A stretch of DNA of 64,000 nt from contig NZ_CP027762.1 of NCBI RefSeq assembly GCF_003852315.1, positions 4,135,501 through 4,199,500 of the forward strand, written 5' to 3'. Both the position numbers and the translations under genes were made by a program. Below, piece by piece: positions 17,673 through 26,944 of this stretch. Below the pieces are notes generated by a model that did not search any database, was not told the DNA's origin, and saw only the letters and a program-made list of their open reading frames with translations. The DNA is from Pseudomonas sp. LBUM920. Its GTDB lineage: Bacteria; Pseudomonadota; Gammaproteobacteria; Pseudomonadales; Pseudomonadaceae. Every line of letters begins with the position of its first letter. Position 1 is the first letter of the stretch.

Positions 17673-18977
17673 ATGAATACCCTCGCCCAACTCAAGGCCG
17701 GCCAACTGGCCGGCATCACGCGCCTGGACCTGTCCTGCGGGCTGACCGAATTCCCGCGGGAAATCTTCGAACTGGCCGACTCCCTGGAAATCCTCAACCT
17801 CACGGGCAACGCCCTGAGCAGCCTGCCCGACGACCTGCATCGCCTGTCGCACCTGCGCGTGCTGTTCTGCTCCGACAACGCCTTCACCGAGCTGCCGGCG
17901 TGCCTGGGCCAGTGCGCACAGCTGAGCATGATCGGCTTCAAGGCCAACCGGATCAGCCACGTGCCCGCCGCCGCGCTGCCGCCGCAGTTGCGCTGGCTGA
18001 TCCTCACGGATAACTGCATCAGCCAATTGCCCAATGAATTGGGCGAGCGGCCGTTGCTGCAAAAACTGATGTTGGCCGGCAACCAATTGGCGCACCTGCC
18101 GCAAAGCCTGGCCAACTGCCACAACCTGGAACTGATCCGCATCGCCGCCAACCGCCTGACTCAACTGCCGCAGTGGCTGCTGACGCTGCCGAGCCTGACC
18201 TGGCTGGCCTATGCCGGTAACCCGGTGGAAATGGCCGTGGATCTGGCGGGCGATGACGCGACACCGAACATTCCCTGGTCGGAACTGGAACTGGGTGACG
18301 TGCTGGGCGAAGGCGCCTCGGGGATCATTCGCAAGGCGGCGTGGCGACCGCGGGGGATGTCTGTCGCAGTCAAACTGTACAAAGGCACGATCACCAGCGA
18401 CGGCTCTCCGCTGCACGAAATGCAGGCCTGCATCGCCGCCGGGCTGCACCCCAACCTGATCAAGGTGGAAGGCCGCGTGGTGGGCCATCCCGATGACCAG
18501 GCCGCGCTGGTGATGGACCTGATCGACCCGAGTTATCGCAACCTTGCTGCACTGCCGAGCCTGGCGTCCTGTACGCGCGATATCTACGCGCCCGACACGC
18601 GCTTCAGCCCCCAAGTGGCCTTGCGCATGGCGCGCGGCATAGCGTCGGTGGCGGCCCATCTGCACCGCCACGGCATTACCCATGGCGACCTGTATGGCCA
18701 CAACATTCTGTGGAATGCCGAGGGTGATTGTTTGCTCGGGGATTTTGGCGCGGCGTCGTTCCATGCCACGGCGGACACCTTGGAAACCCAGGCGTTGCAG
18801 CGTATTGAAGTGCGCGCGTTTGGGGTGTTGCTGGGGGAGTTGCTGGCGCGGGTTGACACGCCGTTCAACGACCAGGCGTTGGTGGCGCTGCAAAAACGCT
18901 GCTGCCAGCCTGATGTGCTGGCGCGACCAGGCTTTGAAGAGATCGAGACCTTGCTGCAAGCTCTGCCACACCACTGA
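17673..18977 (+). CDS. Leucine-rich-repeat protein fused to a eukaryotic-like protein kinase domain
   Basis: From the ATG at 17673 the protein has 434 residues; a GTG at 17658 would add five. Residues 10-185 are seven to eight LRRs with the LxxLxLxxNxLxxLP pattern (LEILNLTGNALSSLPDDL). Residues 203-430 are a kinase fold: glycine loop GEGASG (212-217), Lys234 in VAVKLYKG, Glu249, catalytic loop HGDLYGHN (Asp339, Asn344; HGD instead of HRD) and DFG (357-359). All catalytic residues are present, so activity is plausible. There is no signal peptide or membrane helix, so it is cytosolic. The architecture recalls plant and effector proteins; the partner and substrate are unknown. Confidence 0.88.
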   Translation: MNTLAQLKAGQLAGITRLDLSCGLTEFPREIFELADSLEILNLTGNALSSLPDDLHRLSHLRVLFCSDNAFTELPACLGQCAQLSMIGFKANRISHVPAAALPPQLRWLILTDNCISQLPNELGERPLLQKLMLAGNQLAHLPQSLANCHNLELIRIAANRLTQLPQWLLTLPSLTWLAYAGNPVEMAVDLAGDDATPNIPWSELELGDVLGEGASGIIRKAAWRPRGMSVAVKLYKGTITSDGSPLHEMQACIAAGLHPNLIKVEGRVVGHPDDQAALVMDLIDPSYRNLAALPSLASCTRDIYAPDTRFSPQVALRMARGIASVAAHLHRHGITHGDLYGHNILWNAEGDCLLGDFGAASFHATADTLETQALQRIEVRAFGVLLGELLARVDTPFNDQALVALQKRCCQPDVLARPGFEEIETLLQALPHH

Positions 18978-18983
18978 TCAAAT

Positions 18984-19070
18984 GTGGGAGCGGGCTTGCT
19001 CGCGAATGCAATGTGTCAGTCACCCAATCAGTGACTGACACTACGCATTCGCGAGCAAGCCCGCTCCCAC
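18984..19070. repeat. REPIN, family A (GTGGGAGCGGGCTTGCTCGC)
   Basis: Two inverted REP copies enclose an inner inverted repeat (GTCAGTCAC/GTGACTGAC). The right arm is followed by TTTTTT, so it could also end transcription of the LRR-kinase gene. The same family recurs at 23646, 30463 and 49202. Confidence 0.9.
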
Positions 19071-19100
19071 ATTTTTTACCGCGTTCTATTCAGCGATAAA

Positions 19101-19808
19101 TCAGCCAGCCAGGCCGACGAACATATCCTGCACGTCGTCATGGTTGTCCAGCCCTTCCAGGAAGGCTTCGACTTCGGCCATCTGCTCATCGGTCAAACCA
19201 CTCACCGGGTTCTTCGAGATGTAGCCCAGCTTGGCCGACAACACCGTGAAACCCTGCTCCGGCAGGGCCTTCTGCACGGCATCCAGGTCGGTGGTTTCGG
19301 TGATGAACAGGGTGGTGCCCTCTTCTTCGCCGTCTTCGAAATCCTGGGCGCCGGCTTCGATAGCCGCCATTTCCGGATCAGCGTCCGGGGTGTCCGGCGA
19401 CGCTTCGATCAGGCCGACGTGGTTGAAGTCCCAGGCCACAGAGCCCGAAGCACCCAACTGACCTTTGCGGAACGCCACGCGGATTTCCGCCACGGTGCGG
19501 TTGATGTTATCGGTCACGCACTCGACGATCAGCGGCACCTGGTGCGGGGCGAACCCTTCGTAGGTCACACGGTGGTACTGCACGGTTTCACCCAGCAGGC
19601 CGGCGCCTTTTTTGATCGCGCGCTCCAGGGTTTCCTTGGGCATCGAGGCCTTTTTGGCTTGCTCAACCACCAGACGCAGGTGGGCGTTGGTCGCGGTGTC
19701 GGCACCGTTGCGGGCGGCGATGGTGATTTCCTTCACCAGCTTGCCGAAGATCTTGCCCTTGGCATTGGATGCCGCTTCTTTATGTTTGACTTTCCACTGT
19801 GCGCCCAT
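19101..19808 (-). CDS. YebC/PmpR-family protein (YeeN-like)
   Basis: The 235-residue protein begins MGAQWKVKHKEAASNAKGK, the N-terminal form seen in the YeeN branch of the YebC family. It continues with KKASMPKETLERAIKKGAG and the acidic C-terminal third. Family members are described as DNA-binding regulators and, more recently, as ribosome-associated factors easing translation of difficult motifs; which applies here is open. It is a single gene between a REPIN and the LysR regulator. Confidence 0.9.
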   Translation of the reverse strand: MGAQWKVKHKEAASNAKGKIFGKLVKEITIAARNGADTATNAHLRLVVEQAKKASMPKETLERAIKKGAGLLGETVQYHRVTYEGFAPHQVPLIVECVTDNINRTVAEIRVAFRKGQLGASGSVAWDFNHVGLIEASPDTPDADPEMAAIEAGAQDFEDGEEEGTTLFITETTDLDAVQKALPEQGFTVLSAKLGYISKNPVSGLTDEQMAEVEAFLEGLDNHDDVQDMFVGLAG

Positions 19809-19907
19809 GACTCACTCTCTTTTGTCCATCGCGCCGAGACGTCTACTGGCCGGCGCTTTGGGGGCAGAGTTTATAGGGCAAAAAAAAATCGTTCCAGCAA
19901 AAAACCG

Positions 19908-20765
19908 TCAAGACGCCAACTCGAAAAACGCCTGGATCAGGCGCAGTGAACGGCGCCGCTCCATGCAACCGAGCATGTGCCGGTTGACCAGCCCGTCGCC
20001 CTGCAGGGGAATGGCATGCACGCGCGGATCGCGGCTGACCTCCATTGACGACACCACCCCCACGCCCAGTTCAGCGGCGACGGCTTCGGTCACCGCCTCA
20101 CGGCTGTCCAGTTCCAGCAAGACCTTGGGCTGCACAGCGGCGCTGGCGCACGCGCTGTCGAAGGTGCGCCGGGTAATCGAGCCGGGCTCGCGAAGCACCA
20201 TGATCACTTCGTGCAATTGCTCAAGGCGAATGCCCGCCGGGTCGGCCAGCCACGGGTGCCCTGCCGGCACCAAGGCGCAGATGCGCGATTCGTTCAGGGC
20301 TTGCAGGTGCAGGCCATTGCGCGGTTCCACCTCGGTGAGCACCGCCACATCCGCATGCTCGGACAACAGCGCCGCCAGGGTTTCCTGAGCATTGCCCAAG
20401 CGCAGGTTCACGGTGATGCCTGGGTAGCGCGCACGTAACCTGGCGATCATCGGCATCACCAGATGCGGGCCGTCGGCCGCCACCTCCAGGCGCCCGGTGA
20501 GCAACTGACGATTGGCTTCCAGCAGGGTCTGGGCCTCGTCCACCAGACCGAAGATCGCTCGGGTGATCGCCGCCAGGCGCGTGCCCTCTTCGGTCAACTC
20601 CACCCGCCGCGCCGTACGCCGTAACAACGGGATCTGGTAGTGCTCCTCCAGAGCCTTGATGTGCCCGGTCACCGCCGGCTGGCTGATAAACAGCCGCGCC
20701 GCCGCCCGGGTGAAACTGCCCTCGCGGGCTACGGCATCGAATGCACGCAGTTGGAACAAGTTCAT
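19908..20765 (-). CDS. LysR-family regulator, likely of the phnWX genes
   Basis: The ATG at 20765 (MNLFQLRAFDAVAREGSFT) gives 285 residues; the longer frame to 20855 covers the promoter region. Residues 1-60 are the LysR winged HTH (TRAAARLFISQPAVTGHIKALE); the remainder is the effector-binding domain. It is transcribed divergently from phnW with about 108 bp between the starts, the usual LysR-target arrangement, so it probably controls 2-aminoethylphosphonate use. Confidence 0.88.
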   Translation of the reverse strand: MNLFQLRAFDAVAREGSFTRAAARLFISQPAVTGHIKALEEHYQIPLLRRTARRVELTEEGTRLAAITRAIFGLVDEAQTLLEANRQLLTGRLEVAADGPHLVMPMIARLRARYPGITVNLRLGNAQETLAALLSEHADVAVLTEVEPRNGLHLQALNESRICALVPAGHPWLADPAGIRLEQLHEVIMVLREPGSITRRTFDSACASAAVQPKVLLELDSREAVTEAVAAELGVGVVSSMEVSRDPRVHAIPLQGDGLVNRHMLGCMERRRSLRLIQAFFELAS

Positions 20766-20873
20766 AGCTATCGGCCTCACTGATAGCTCGCATAACAACA
20801 AACAATTTGATTGATAACAAGCCAAACTGCACTTTAGGCGCCGTAGCTTCCCCAAGACTTGCGAGGACTTGAG

Positions 20874-21983
20874 ATGACCACCGCCGCGCCCATTCTGCTC
20901 ACACCCGGCCCCCTGACCACGTCCGTGCGTACGCGTCAGGCCATGCTGGTGGATTGGGGTTCATGGGACCAGCGATTCAACCAACTCACCGCCAGCGTCT
21001 GCGAGCAGTTGCTGGCGATCCTCAACGCTGCCGACAGCCATCACTGCGTGCCCCTGCAAGGCAGCGGCACCTTTGCCGTCGAAGCCGCCATCGGCACCCT
21101 GGTGCCGCGTAGTGGCAAGGTGCTGGTATTGATCAACGGCGCCTACGGCAAGCGCTTGGCCAGGATCTGCGAAGTGCTCGGCCGCCCATTCAGTACCTTT
21201 GAAACCGCCGAGGATGAACCGACCACTGCGGCCGATGTGGACCGTCTGCTGCGCGCCGACCCGGCCATTACCCACGTGGCGCTGATCCACTGCGAGACCA
21301 GCACCGGCATTCTCAACCCGCTGCCGCCGATTGCCGAGGTGGTGAAAAGCCACGGCAAGCGCCTGATCATCGACGCCATGAGTTCCTTCGGTGCGCTGCC
21401 AATTGACGCTCGCGAAGTGCCGTTCGAGGCACTGATAGCAGCCTCGGGCAAATGCCTGGAGGGCGTGCCGGGCATGGGTTTTGTGTTTGCCGACAAACAG
21501 TCGCTGGCCGCCGCCCAAGGTCACTGCCACTCCCTGGCGATGGACCTGTTCGACCAGCACAGCTACATGGCCAGGACCGGGCAATGGCGCTTCACCCCGC
21601 CAACGCACGTGGTCGCCGCCCTGCACGAAGCGTTGCTGCAATATCACGAAGAAGGCGGCCTGCCTGCGCGTCACCAGCGCTATACACGCAACTGTCAGGC
21701 GCTGCTCGATGGCATGGCCGAACTGGGCCTGCGCAGCTTCCTGCCGGCAGCGATCCAGGCGCCGATCATCGTCACCTTTCATGCGCCAAAGGACCCGCGT
21801 TACCAGTTCAAGGCGTTCTATGAGCGGGTCAAGGCCAAGGGTTTCATCCTGTATCCCGGCAAATTGACCCAAGTGGAAACCTTCCGCGTGGGCTGTATCG
21901 GCCACGTCGATGCGGCCGGCATGCGCGCCGCGGTCAAGGCGATCGCGCAGGTGCTGCAAGAAATGGAAGTGCTGGACATTTGA
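20874..21983 (+). CDS. phnW: 2-Aminoethylphosphonate--pyruvate transaminase
   Basis: The ATG at 20874 has GAGGACTTGAG just upstream and gives 369 residues. It is a class V aminotransferase with LLTPGPLTTSVRTRQAM at the N-terminus and the PLP-lysine region IAASGKCLEGVPGMGFV. It converts 2-aminoethylphosphonate and pyruvate to phosphonoacetaldehyde and alanine. The adjacent phnX completes C-P bond cleavage. No phosphonate transporter gene is next to it. Confidence 0.95.
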   Translation: MTTAAPILLTPGPLTTSVRTRQAMLVDWGSWDQRFNQLTASVCEQLLAILNAADSHHCVPLQGSGTFAVEAAIGTLVPRSGKVLVLINGAYGKRLARICEVLGRPFSTFETAEDEPTTAADVDRLLRADPAITHVALIHCETSTGILNPLPPIAEVVKSHGKRLIIDAMSSFGALPIDAREVPFEALIAASGKCLEGVPGMGFVFADKQSLAAAQGHCHSLAMDLFDQHSYMARTGQWRFTPPTHVVAALHEALLQYHEEGGLPARHQRYTRNCQALLDGMAELGLRSFLPAAIQAPIIVTFHAPKDPRYQFKAFYERVKAKGFILYPGKLTQVETFRVGCIGHVDAAGMRAAVKAIAQVLQEMEVLDI

Positions 21984-22012
21984 TTTCCCCCATTACCCCC
22001 AGGATCTGCACC

Positions 22013-22840
22013 ATGAATTACCAGAACCCCAACACCCTCCAGGCCGTTATCCTCGATTGGGCCGGCACCGTGGTCGACTTTGGCTCCTTCGCCCCCACGC
22101 AGATTTTTGTCGAAGCCTTCGCCGAGTTCGACGTGCACGTGTCCATCGAAGAAGCCCGAGGCCCGATGGGCATGGGCAAGTGGGACCATATCCGCACCCT
22201 CTGCGATCAGCCGCAAGTGGCCGAACGTTATCGCAAAGCCTTCGGTCGCACACCGACCGACGACGACGTGACCGCCCTCTATGAGCGCTTCATGCCGCTG
22301 CAGATCGAGAAAATCGCCGAACACTCGGCGCTGATCCCAGGCGCACTCGACACCATCGCCCGGCTGCGTGCGCAAGGCATCAAGATCGGCTCTTGCTCCG
22401 GCTACCCCAAGCAAGTGATGGACAAGGTCGTCGCCCTGGCCGCCACCAACGGCTACCTCGCCGATCACGTGGTCGCCACCGATGAAGTGCCCAACGGTCG
22501 CCCATGGCCGGCCCAGGCACTGGCCAACGTGATCGCGCTGGGCATCGATGATGTGGCGGCCTGCGTGAAGGTCGACGACACCGTGCCCGGCATTCTCGAA
22601 GGCCGTCGCGCCGGAATGTGGACTGTGGCGCTGACCTGCTCGGGCAATGCCCTGGGCCTGACCTACGAGCAATTTCGTGCCCTGGACAGCAGCACCCTGG
22701 CCCGCGAACGCGAGCGCATCGAGGCGATGTTCAAAGGCGCGCGCCCGCACTATCTGATCGACACCCTCAACGACCTGCCCGCCGTTATCACCGATATCAA
22801 CCAGCGCCTGGCGCGCGGTGAAATGCCGCAAAGCCACTGA
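22013..22840 (+). CDS. phnX: Phosphonoacetaldehyde hydrolase (phosphonatase)
   Basis: I start at the ATG at 22013 (MNYQNPNTLQ), downstream of AGGATCT; an in-frame ATT/ATG extension overlaps phnW and is unlikely. The 275-residue HAD-superfamily protein has the nucleophile motif DWAGTVVDFGS and the Schiff-base lysine in ARGPMGMGKWDHI, both diagnostic of PhnX. It releases phosphate and acetaldehyde from the PhnW product. Confidence 0.95.
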   Translation: MNYQNPNTLQAVILDWAGTVVDFGSFAPTQIFVEAFAEFDVHVSIEEARGPMGMGKWDHIRTLCDQPQVAERYRKAFGRTPTDDDVTALYERFMPLQIEKIAEHSALIPGALDTIARLRAQGIKIGSCSGYPKQVMDKVVALAATNGYLADHVVATDEVPNGRPWPAQALANVIALGIDDVAACVKVDDTVPGILEGRRAGMWTVALTCSGNALGLTYEQFRALDSSTLARERERIEAMFKGARPHYLIDTLNDLPAVITDINQRLARGEMPQSH

Positions 22841-22953
22841 CAGAGGTCAAAACAACGGCATTTACGCCAGGCAAAGCGCTCAAAACCGGCATACAGTTAA
22901 AGGACTCCGTCACCAAGAACGGAGGTTTGCCCTGATGAGTGAGGAACACAGCG

Positions 22954-23547
22954 ATGCCGTGGAAAAACTCCGATACACGCTACAGCACCATGTCGATTGC
23001 GCTGCACTGGTTGATGGTGGTGCTACTGGCGGTGGTTTACGCCTGCATAGAGTTACGCGGCCAGTTTCCCAAAGGCAGTGGCGCGCGTACGTTGATCGTC
23101 GAAATGCACTTCATGTTTGGCCTCACTGTATTCGTGCTGGTGTGGCTACGCCTGTTCGCGCGCAGCCTGGGCGTTGCGCCGAAAATCGTGCCAGCGCCCC
23201 CGCAATGGCAAAGCCTGTTGGCCACGCTGATGCACGTTGCGCTGTACGCGTTGATGATCGGCATGCCGATCGCTGGCTGGCTGATCGTCAGTGCCGAGGG
23301 GCATTCGGTGATGTTCTATGGCATTGAGCTGCCGCCGTTGATCGCTGAAAACAAGGCGCTGGCCAAAGAAATCGAGGGCTGGCACGTGCTGTTCGGCAAG
23401 ATCGGCTACTGGCTGATCGGGCTGCATGCATTGGCGGGGATCCTGCACCATTACGTGATCCGCGATAACACGGCGCTGCGCATGATGCCGGGTGGAAGCG
23501 GGCTTGGGCGCAAGGGCGGTGGATCAGCCACCAAATGGGTCGATTGA
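22954..23547 (+). CDS. Cytochrome b561 (second copy in the window)
   Basis: From the ATG at 22954 (MPWKNSDTRYST; GAGGAACAC upstream) the protein has 197 residues and four membrane helices with heme-ligand histidines (IALHWLMVV, IVEMHFMFGL, LMHVALYALM, GLHALAGILHHY). It is clearly a different subfamily from the b561 at 6950-7489. No electron acceptor gene is adjacent, so its partner is unknown. Confidence 0.88.
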   Translation: MPWKNSDTRYSTMSIALHWLMVVLLAVVYACIELRGQFPKGSGARTLIVEMHFMFGLTVFVLVWLRLFARSLGVAPKIVPAPPQWQSLLATLMHVALYALMIGMPIAGWLIVSAEGHSVMFYGIELPPLIAENKALAKEIEGWHVLFGKIGYWLIGLHALAGILHHYVIRDNTALRMMPGGSGLGRKGGGSATKWVD

Positions 23548-23645
23548 TGCAGCGCAATCGCGGCCGGGTAGCCGACCGGAGTGAAGCAATGGCTGGAAAA
23601 AAGCACAGCAACACCGGATATACCTGGCTGCAATGAAAAGCCAAT

Positions 23646-23735
23646 GTGGGAGCGGGCTTGCTCGCGAATGCGTTGGGTCAGTCAGCTCATTTGTACTGAC
23701 CCACCTCATTGGCGAGCACGCCCGCTCCCCCCCAC
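23646..23735. repeat. REPIN, family A
   Basis: Inverted pair of family A REPs with inner arms GGGTCAGT/ACTGACCC. The right arm is slightly degenerate (GGCGAGCACGCCCGCTCCCC with extra C residues). Confidence 0.85.
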
Positions 23736-23744
23736 GGATTTGCG

Positions 23745-24635
23745 CTAGGCAGTAAACCCACGGCGACCTTGCAGGCCGCCGGTATGCACGAAGATCAGAC
23801 GAGTGCCGGGGGGAAAACGCCCGGCCTCGATTTGCTGCTTCAGCGCCACCAAGGCCTTGGCGGTGTAAAGCGGCTCCAGCGGCAAACCACTGGCCTGCTC
23901 CGTGGCGTGCATGAACTCAAGCAATAACGGATCGACCTTGGCGAAACCGCCTCGGCTTGCGTCCACCAATTCATACCCTTGCTGCACGATAGCCTGCACG
24001 TTTTGAGCGACGCCGTAGTCATCCGGCACCGCCATCGCGCCAAAGACTGCGTGCGCGCCCGCCTCGGCCAACGTCAACCCGGCCAGGGTCGTACCGGTGC
24101 CCGCCGCCAACCACCAGGCGTCGTAGTCGGCCCAGCCTAGGGTATTCAATTGCGCGTGCACTTGATCGACCAATACCGCGCAACCCAGGGCACCGGCCAT
24201 TGCACCGCCGCCTTCCGGCACTGGGTGAAGTTGCGGGTATTGTGCGTGCCACGGCAACCAGAAATCCGCCGCATGCCGCGCGCGATAGCCGCCGTAGCCG
24301 AGCCAATGCAGCTGCATGCCAAAGGCTTTCAGGTCGAGCACAGTGGGTGTGTCTTGAGGATGGCCGCGCAACAGGCCCACGGTCGGAAAACCGAAGCGTT
24401 TGCCGGCTGCCGCCAGCGCGTGCAGGTGGTTGGAGTGCGCGCCGCCGAGGCTGATGACTCCGCGGGCTCCGGCCGCCTGGGCATCGGCCAGGTGCTGGGT
24501 AAGCTTGAACCACTTGTTGCCGCTGATCAGCGGGTCGATGCAATCCAGGCGCAGCACTGCCACCTCGACGCCGTTCAGCCAATCCAGCTGCAACAGTTCA
24601 AGGGGCGCGTGGGGAAGCCAGTCGAAAGGGCCCAT
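23745..24635 (-). CDS. PLP-dependent D-cysteine desulfhydrase / ACC deaminase family enzyme
   Basis: The 296-residue fold-type II PLP protein has the lysine in SGNKWFKL, the GGAHSNHLHALAAAG substrate segment and AAGTGTTLAGLTL for phosphate binding. The family covers D-cysteine desulfhydrases and 1-aminocyclopropane-1-carboxylate deaminases. I cannot tell the substrate from these motifs, and true ACC deaminases are longer (about 338 residues), so desulfhydrase is more likely. A terminator separates it from fadH. Confidence 0.85.
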   Translation of the reverse strand: MGPFDWLPHAPLELLQLDWLNGVEVAVLRLDCIDPLISGNKWFKLTQHLADAQAAGARGVISLGGAHSNHLHALAAAGKRFGFPTVGLLRGHPQDTPTVLDLKAFGMQLHWLGYGGYRARHAADFWLPWHAQYPQLHPVPEGGGAMAGALGCAVLVDQVHAQLNTLGWADYDAWWLAAGTGTTLAGLTLAEAGAHAVFGAMAVPDDYGVAQNVQAIVQQGYELVDASRGGFAKVDPLLLEFMHATEQASGLPLEPLYTAKALVALKQQIEAGRFPPGTRLIFVHTGGLQGRRGFTA

Positions 24636-24652
24636 CGGGAGGCCTCTGAACG

Positions 24653-24688
24653 AAAAAAGGGGCGGCAGTCTACCACCGCCCCTTTTTT
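24653..24688 (-). terminator. Intrinsic terminator downstream of fadH
   Basis: GGGGCGG/CCGCCCC stem (24659-24665 with 24676-24682) is flanked by A6 and T6, so it can work in both directions. It sits between the fadH stop and the next same-strand gene. Confidence 0.85.
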
Positions 24689-24692
24689 CGTC

Positions 24693-26732
24693 TTACAACT
24701 CGGCAGCGAGGCGCGAGCCCTGGTTGATGGCGCGCTTGGCATCCAGCTCGGCCGCCACGTCGGCGCCGCCGATCAGGTGCACGTTCTGGCCTGCGGCGAT
24801 TAGGCCGTCCTGCAATTCGCGCAGCGGGTCTTGCCCGGCGCAGATGACGATGTTGTCCACCGCCAGCAGCTGCGGCTCGCCGTCGGCGCCGATGCGGATA
24901 TGCAGACCCTGGTCATCGATGCTCAGGTATTCGACGCTGTTGAGCATCTGCACACGCTTGTTCTTCAGGCCTGTGCGATGGATCCAGCCGGTGGTCTTGC
25001 CCAGGCCGTCGCCGACCTTGGAGGTTTTGCGTTGCAGCAGGAACACTTCACGCGCCGGCGCATGCGGCGCAGGCTTGATGCCGGCCACGCCGCCACGGGC
25101 TTGCAGTTGCGTGTCGATGCCCCACTCTTTCCAGAACGCTTCGCGGTCCAGGCTGGTGGACACGCCTGCGTGCACCAGAAATTCAGAGACGTCAAAGCCG
25201 ATACCGCCAGCGCCGATCACCGCCACGCGCTTGCCCACCGGCTTGCGCTCAAGAATCACGTCCAGGTAGCTCAGCACCTTGGCGTTGTCGATGCCTGGAA
25301 TCGCTGGCGTACGCGGCGCAATGCCGGTGGCCAGGATAATCTCGTCATACCCGCCCGCCGCCAGTTGCGCGACATCCACACGGGTGTTGAGGCACACCTC
25401 GACGTGGGTGGTCTGCAGTTTGCGCTTGAAGTAGCGCAGGGTTTCAAAGAACTCCTCTTTGCCCGGCACGCGCTTGGCGATATTGAACTGACCGCCGATT
25501 TCGCTGGCGGAATCGAACAAGGTCACTTGATGGCCGCGCTCCGCCGCCACGGTAGCCGCTGCCAGGCCCGCAGGACCGGCGCCGACCACGGCGATTTTCT
25601 TGATCTGCTTGACCGGCAGATAGTTCAGCTCGGTTTCGTAGCAAGCGCGCGGGTTGACCAGGCAGGTGGTCAGCTTGCCGCCAAAGGTGTGGTCCAGGCA
25701 GGCCTGGTTGCAGCCGATGCAGGTATTGATTTCATCGGCGCGGCCGGCAGCGGCCTTGTTGACGAAATCCGGGTCTGCCAGGAACGGCCGCGCCATTGAG
25801 ACCATGTCGGCATCGCCCTCGGCGAGGATCTGCTCGGCAACTTCCGGCGTATTGATACGGTTGGTAGTAATCAGCGGAATCTGCACCGCACCGCGCAGCT
25901 TGGCGGTGACTTTACTGAACGCGCCACGCGGCACTTTGGTGGCGATGGTCGGGATACGCGCTTCGTGCCAGCCGATACCGGTGTTGATGAGGGTCGCACC
26001 GGCTTGCTCGATGGCCTTGGCCAACTGCACGATTTCTTCCCAACTGCTGCCGCCTTCGACCAGGTCAAGCATCGACAGGCGGAAAATAATAATGAAGTTC
26101 GGGCCCACGGCTTCGCGCACGCGGCGCACGATGTCGACCGCCAGGCGCATGCGGTTTTCGTAGCTGCCACCCCAACGGTCGGTGCGGTGGTTGGTGTGGG
26201 CGGCGAGGAACTGGTTAATGAAGTAGCCCTCGGAGCCCATGATTTCCACGCCGTCGTATTCGGCGACCTGGGCCAGCAGCGAACAGGTGACAAAGTCCTG
26301 AATCTGCTTCTCGATGCCTTCCTCGTCCAGCTCCTTGGGCTTGAACGGGTTGATCGGCGCCTGGATCGCGCTCGGTGCGACCTGCTTGGGGCTGTAGGCA
26401 TACCGCCCGGCGTGAAGGATCTGCATGCAGATCTTGCCGCCTGCTTCGTGCACGGCCTGAGTCACGATCTTGTGCTTCTGCGCTTCCTCATCAGTGGTCA
26501 GCTTGGCTGCACCGGCATACACGCCGCCCTCGTCATTCGGGCCAATACCGCCGGTGACCATCAGGCCGACACCGCCACGGGCGCGCTCGGCAAAATAGGC
26601 GGCCATGCGCTCGAAACCACCTGGCTTTTCTTCAAGGCCTGTGTGCATCGAGCCCATCAGGGTGCGATTGCGCAAGGTGGTGAAACCCAGGTCCAACGGG
26701 GCCAGCAGGTGCGGGTAGGCAGCAGCGGTCAT
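24693..26732 (-). CDS. fadH: NADPH-dependent 2,4-dienoyl-CoA reductase
   Basis: The ATG at 26732 (MTAAAYPHLL) gives 679 residues. It has an N-terminal FMN-binding TIM barrel of the old yellow enzyme family, a 4Fe-4S motif (CIGCNQACLDHTF with a later cysteine in TTCLVNPRAC), then FAD- and NADPH-binding Rossmann regions (VVGAGPAGLAAATV, AVIGAGGIGFDVSEF). It reduces 2,4-dienoyl-CoA during oxidation of unsaturated fatty acids. The nitrilase-like and AraC genes lie divergently upstream. Confidence 0.94.
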   Translation of the reverse strand: MTAAAYPHLLAPLDLGFTTLRNRTLMGSMHTGLEEKPGGFERMAAYFAERARGGVGLMVTGGIGPNDEGGVYAGAAKLTTDEEAQKHKIVTQAVHEAGGKICMQILHAGRYAYSPKQVAPSAIQAPINPFKPKELDEEGIEKQIQDFVTCSLLAQVAEYDGVEIMGSEGYFINQFLAAHTNHRTDRWGGSYENRMRLAVDIVRRVREAVGPNFIIIFRLSMLDLVEGGSSWEEIVQLAKAIEQAGATLINTGIGWHEARIPTIATKVPRGAFSKVTAKLRGAVQIPLITTNRINTPEVAEQILAEGDADMVSMARPFLADPDFVNKAAAGRADEINTCIGCNQACLDHTFGGKLTTCLVNPRACYETELNYLPVKQIKKIAVVGAGPAGLAAATVAAERGHQVTLFDSASEIGGQFNIAKRVPGKEEFFETLRYFKRKLQTTHVEVCLNTRVDVAQLAAGGYDEIILATGIAPRTPAIPGIDNAKVLSYLDVILERKPVGKRVAVIGAGGIGFDVSEFLVHAGVSTSLDREAFWKEWGIDTQLQARGGVAGIKPAPHAPAREVFLLQRKTSKVGDGLGKTTGWIHRTGLKNKRVQMLNSVEYLSIDDQGLHIRIGADGEPQLLAVDNIVICAGQDPLRELQDGLIAAGQNVHLIGGADVAAELDAKRAINQGSRLAAEL

Positions 26733-26944
26733 GGTACAGCTCCACAACGGATCATCACGGGACGTGGCAGGCTCGAATGGCCCGCCATCGGTTTATGTCC
26801 CACAGACTAAGAGGCGATGGACTGCCGCTCAATGACTGAAACTGACAACTTATTGATCCAAATGCACAGCGCCCCTTGGCAAGCAGGTGCCTGGGCCCTA
26901 CCCTAGTCGGCGAACCCTGCACACGGTCTGTTGTCTGTTGCCCC

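Noticed and set aside
17463..18974. 503-codon minus-strand frame
   Set aside because: It is antisense to the LRR-kinase gene; the repeats in it only mirror the LRR codons.
22935..23327. Alternative frame MSEEHSDAVEKL upstream of the second b561 gene
   Set aside because: It has a plausible RBS but runs out of frame through the b561 coding region, whose heme-ligand pattern is clear.
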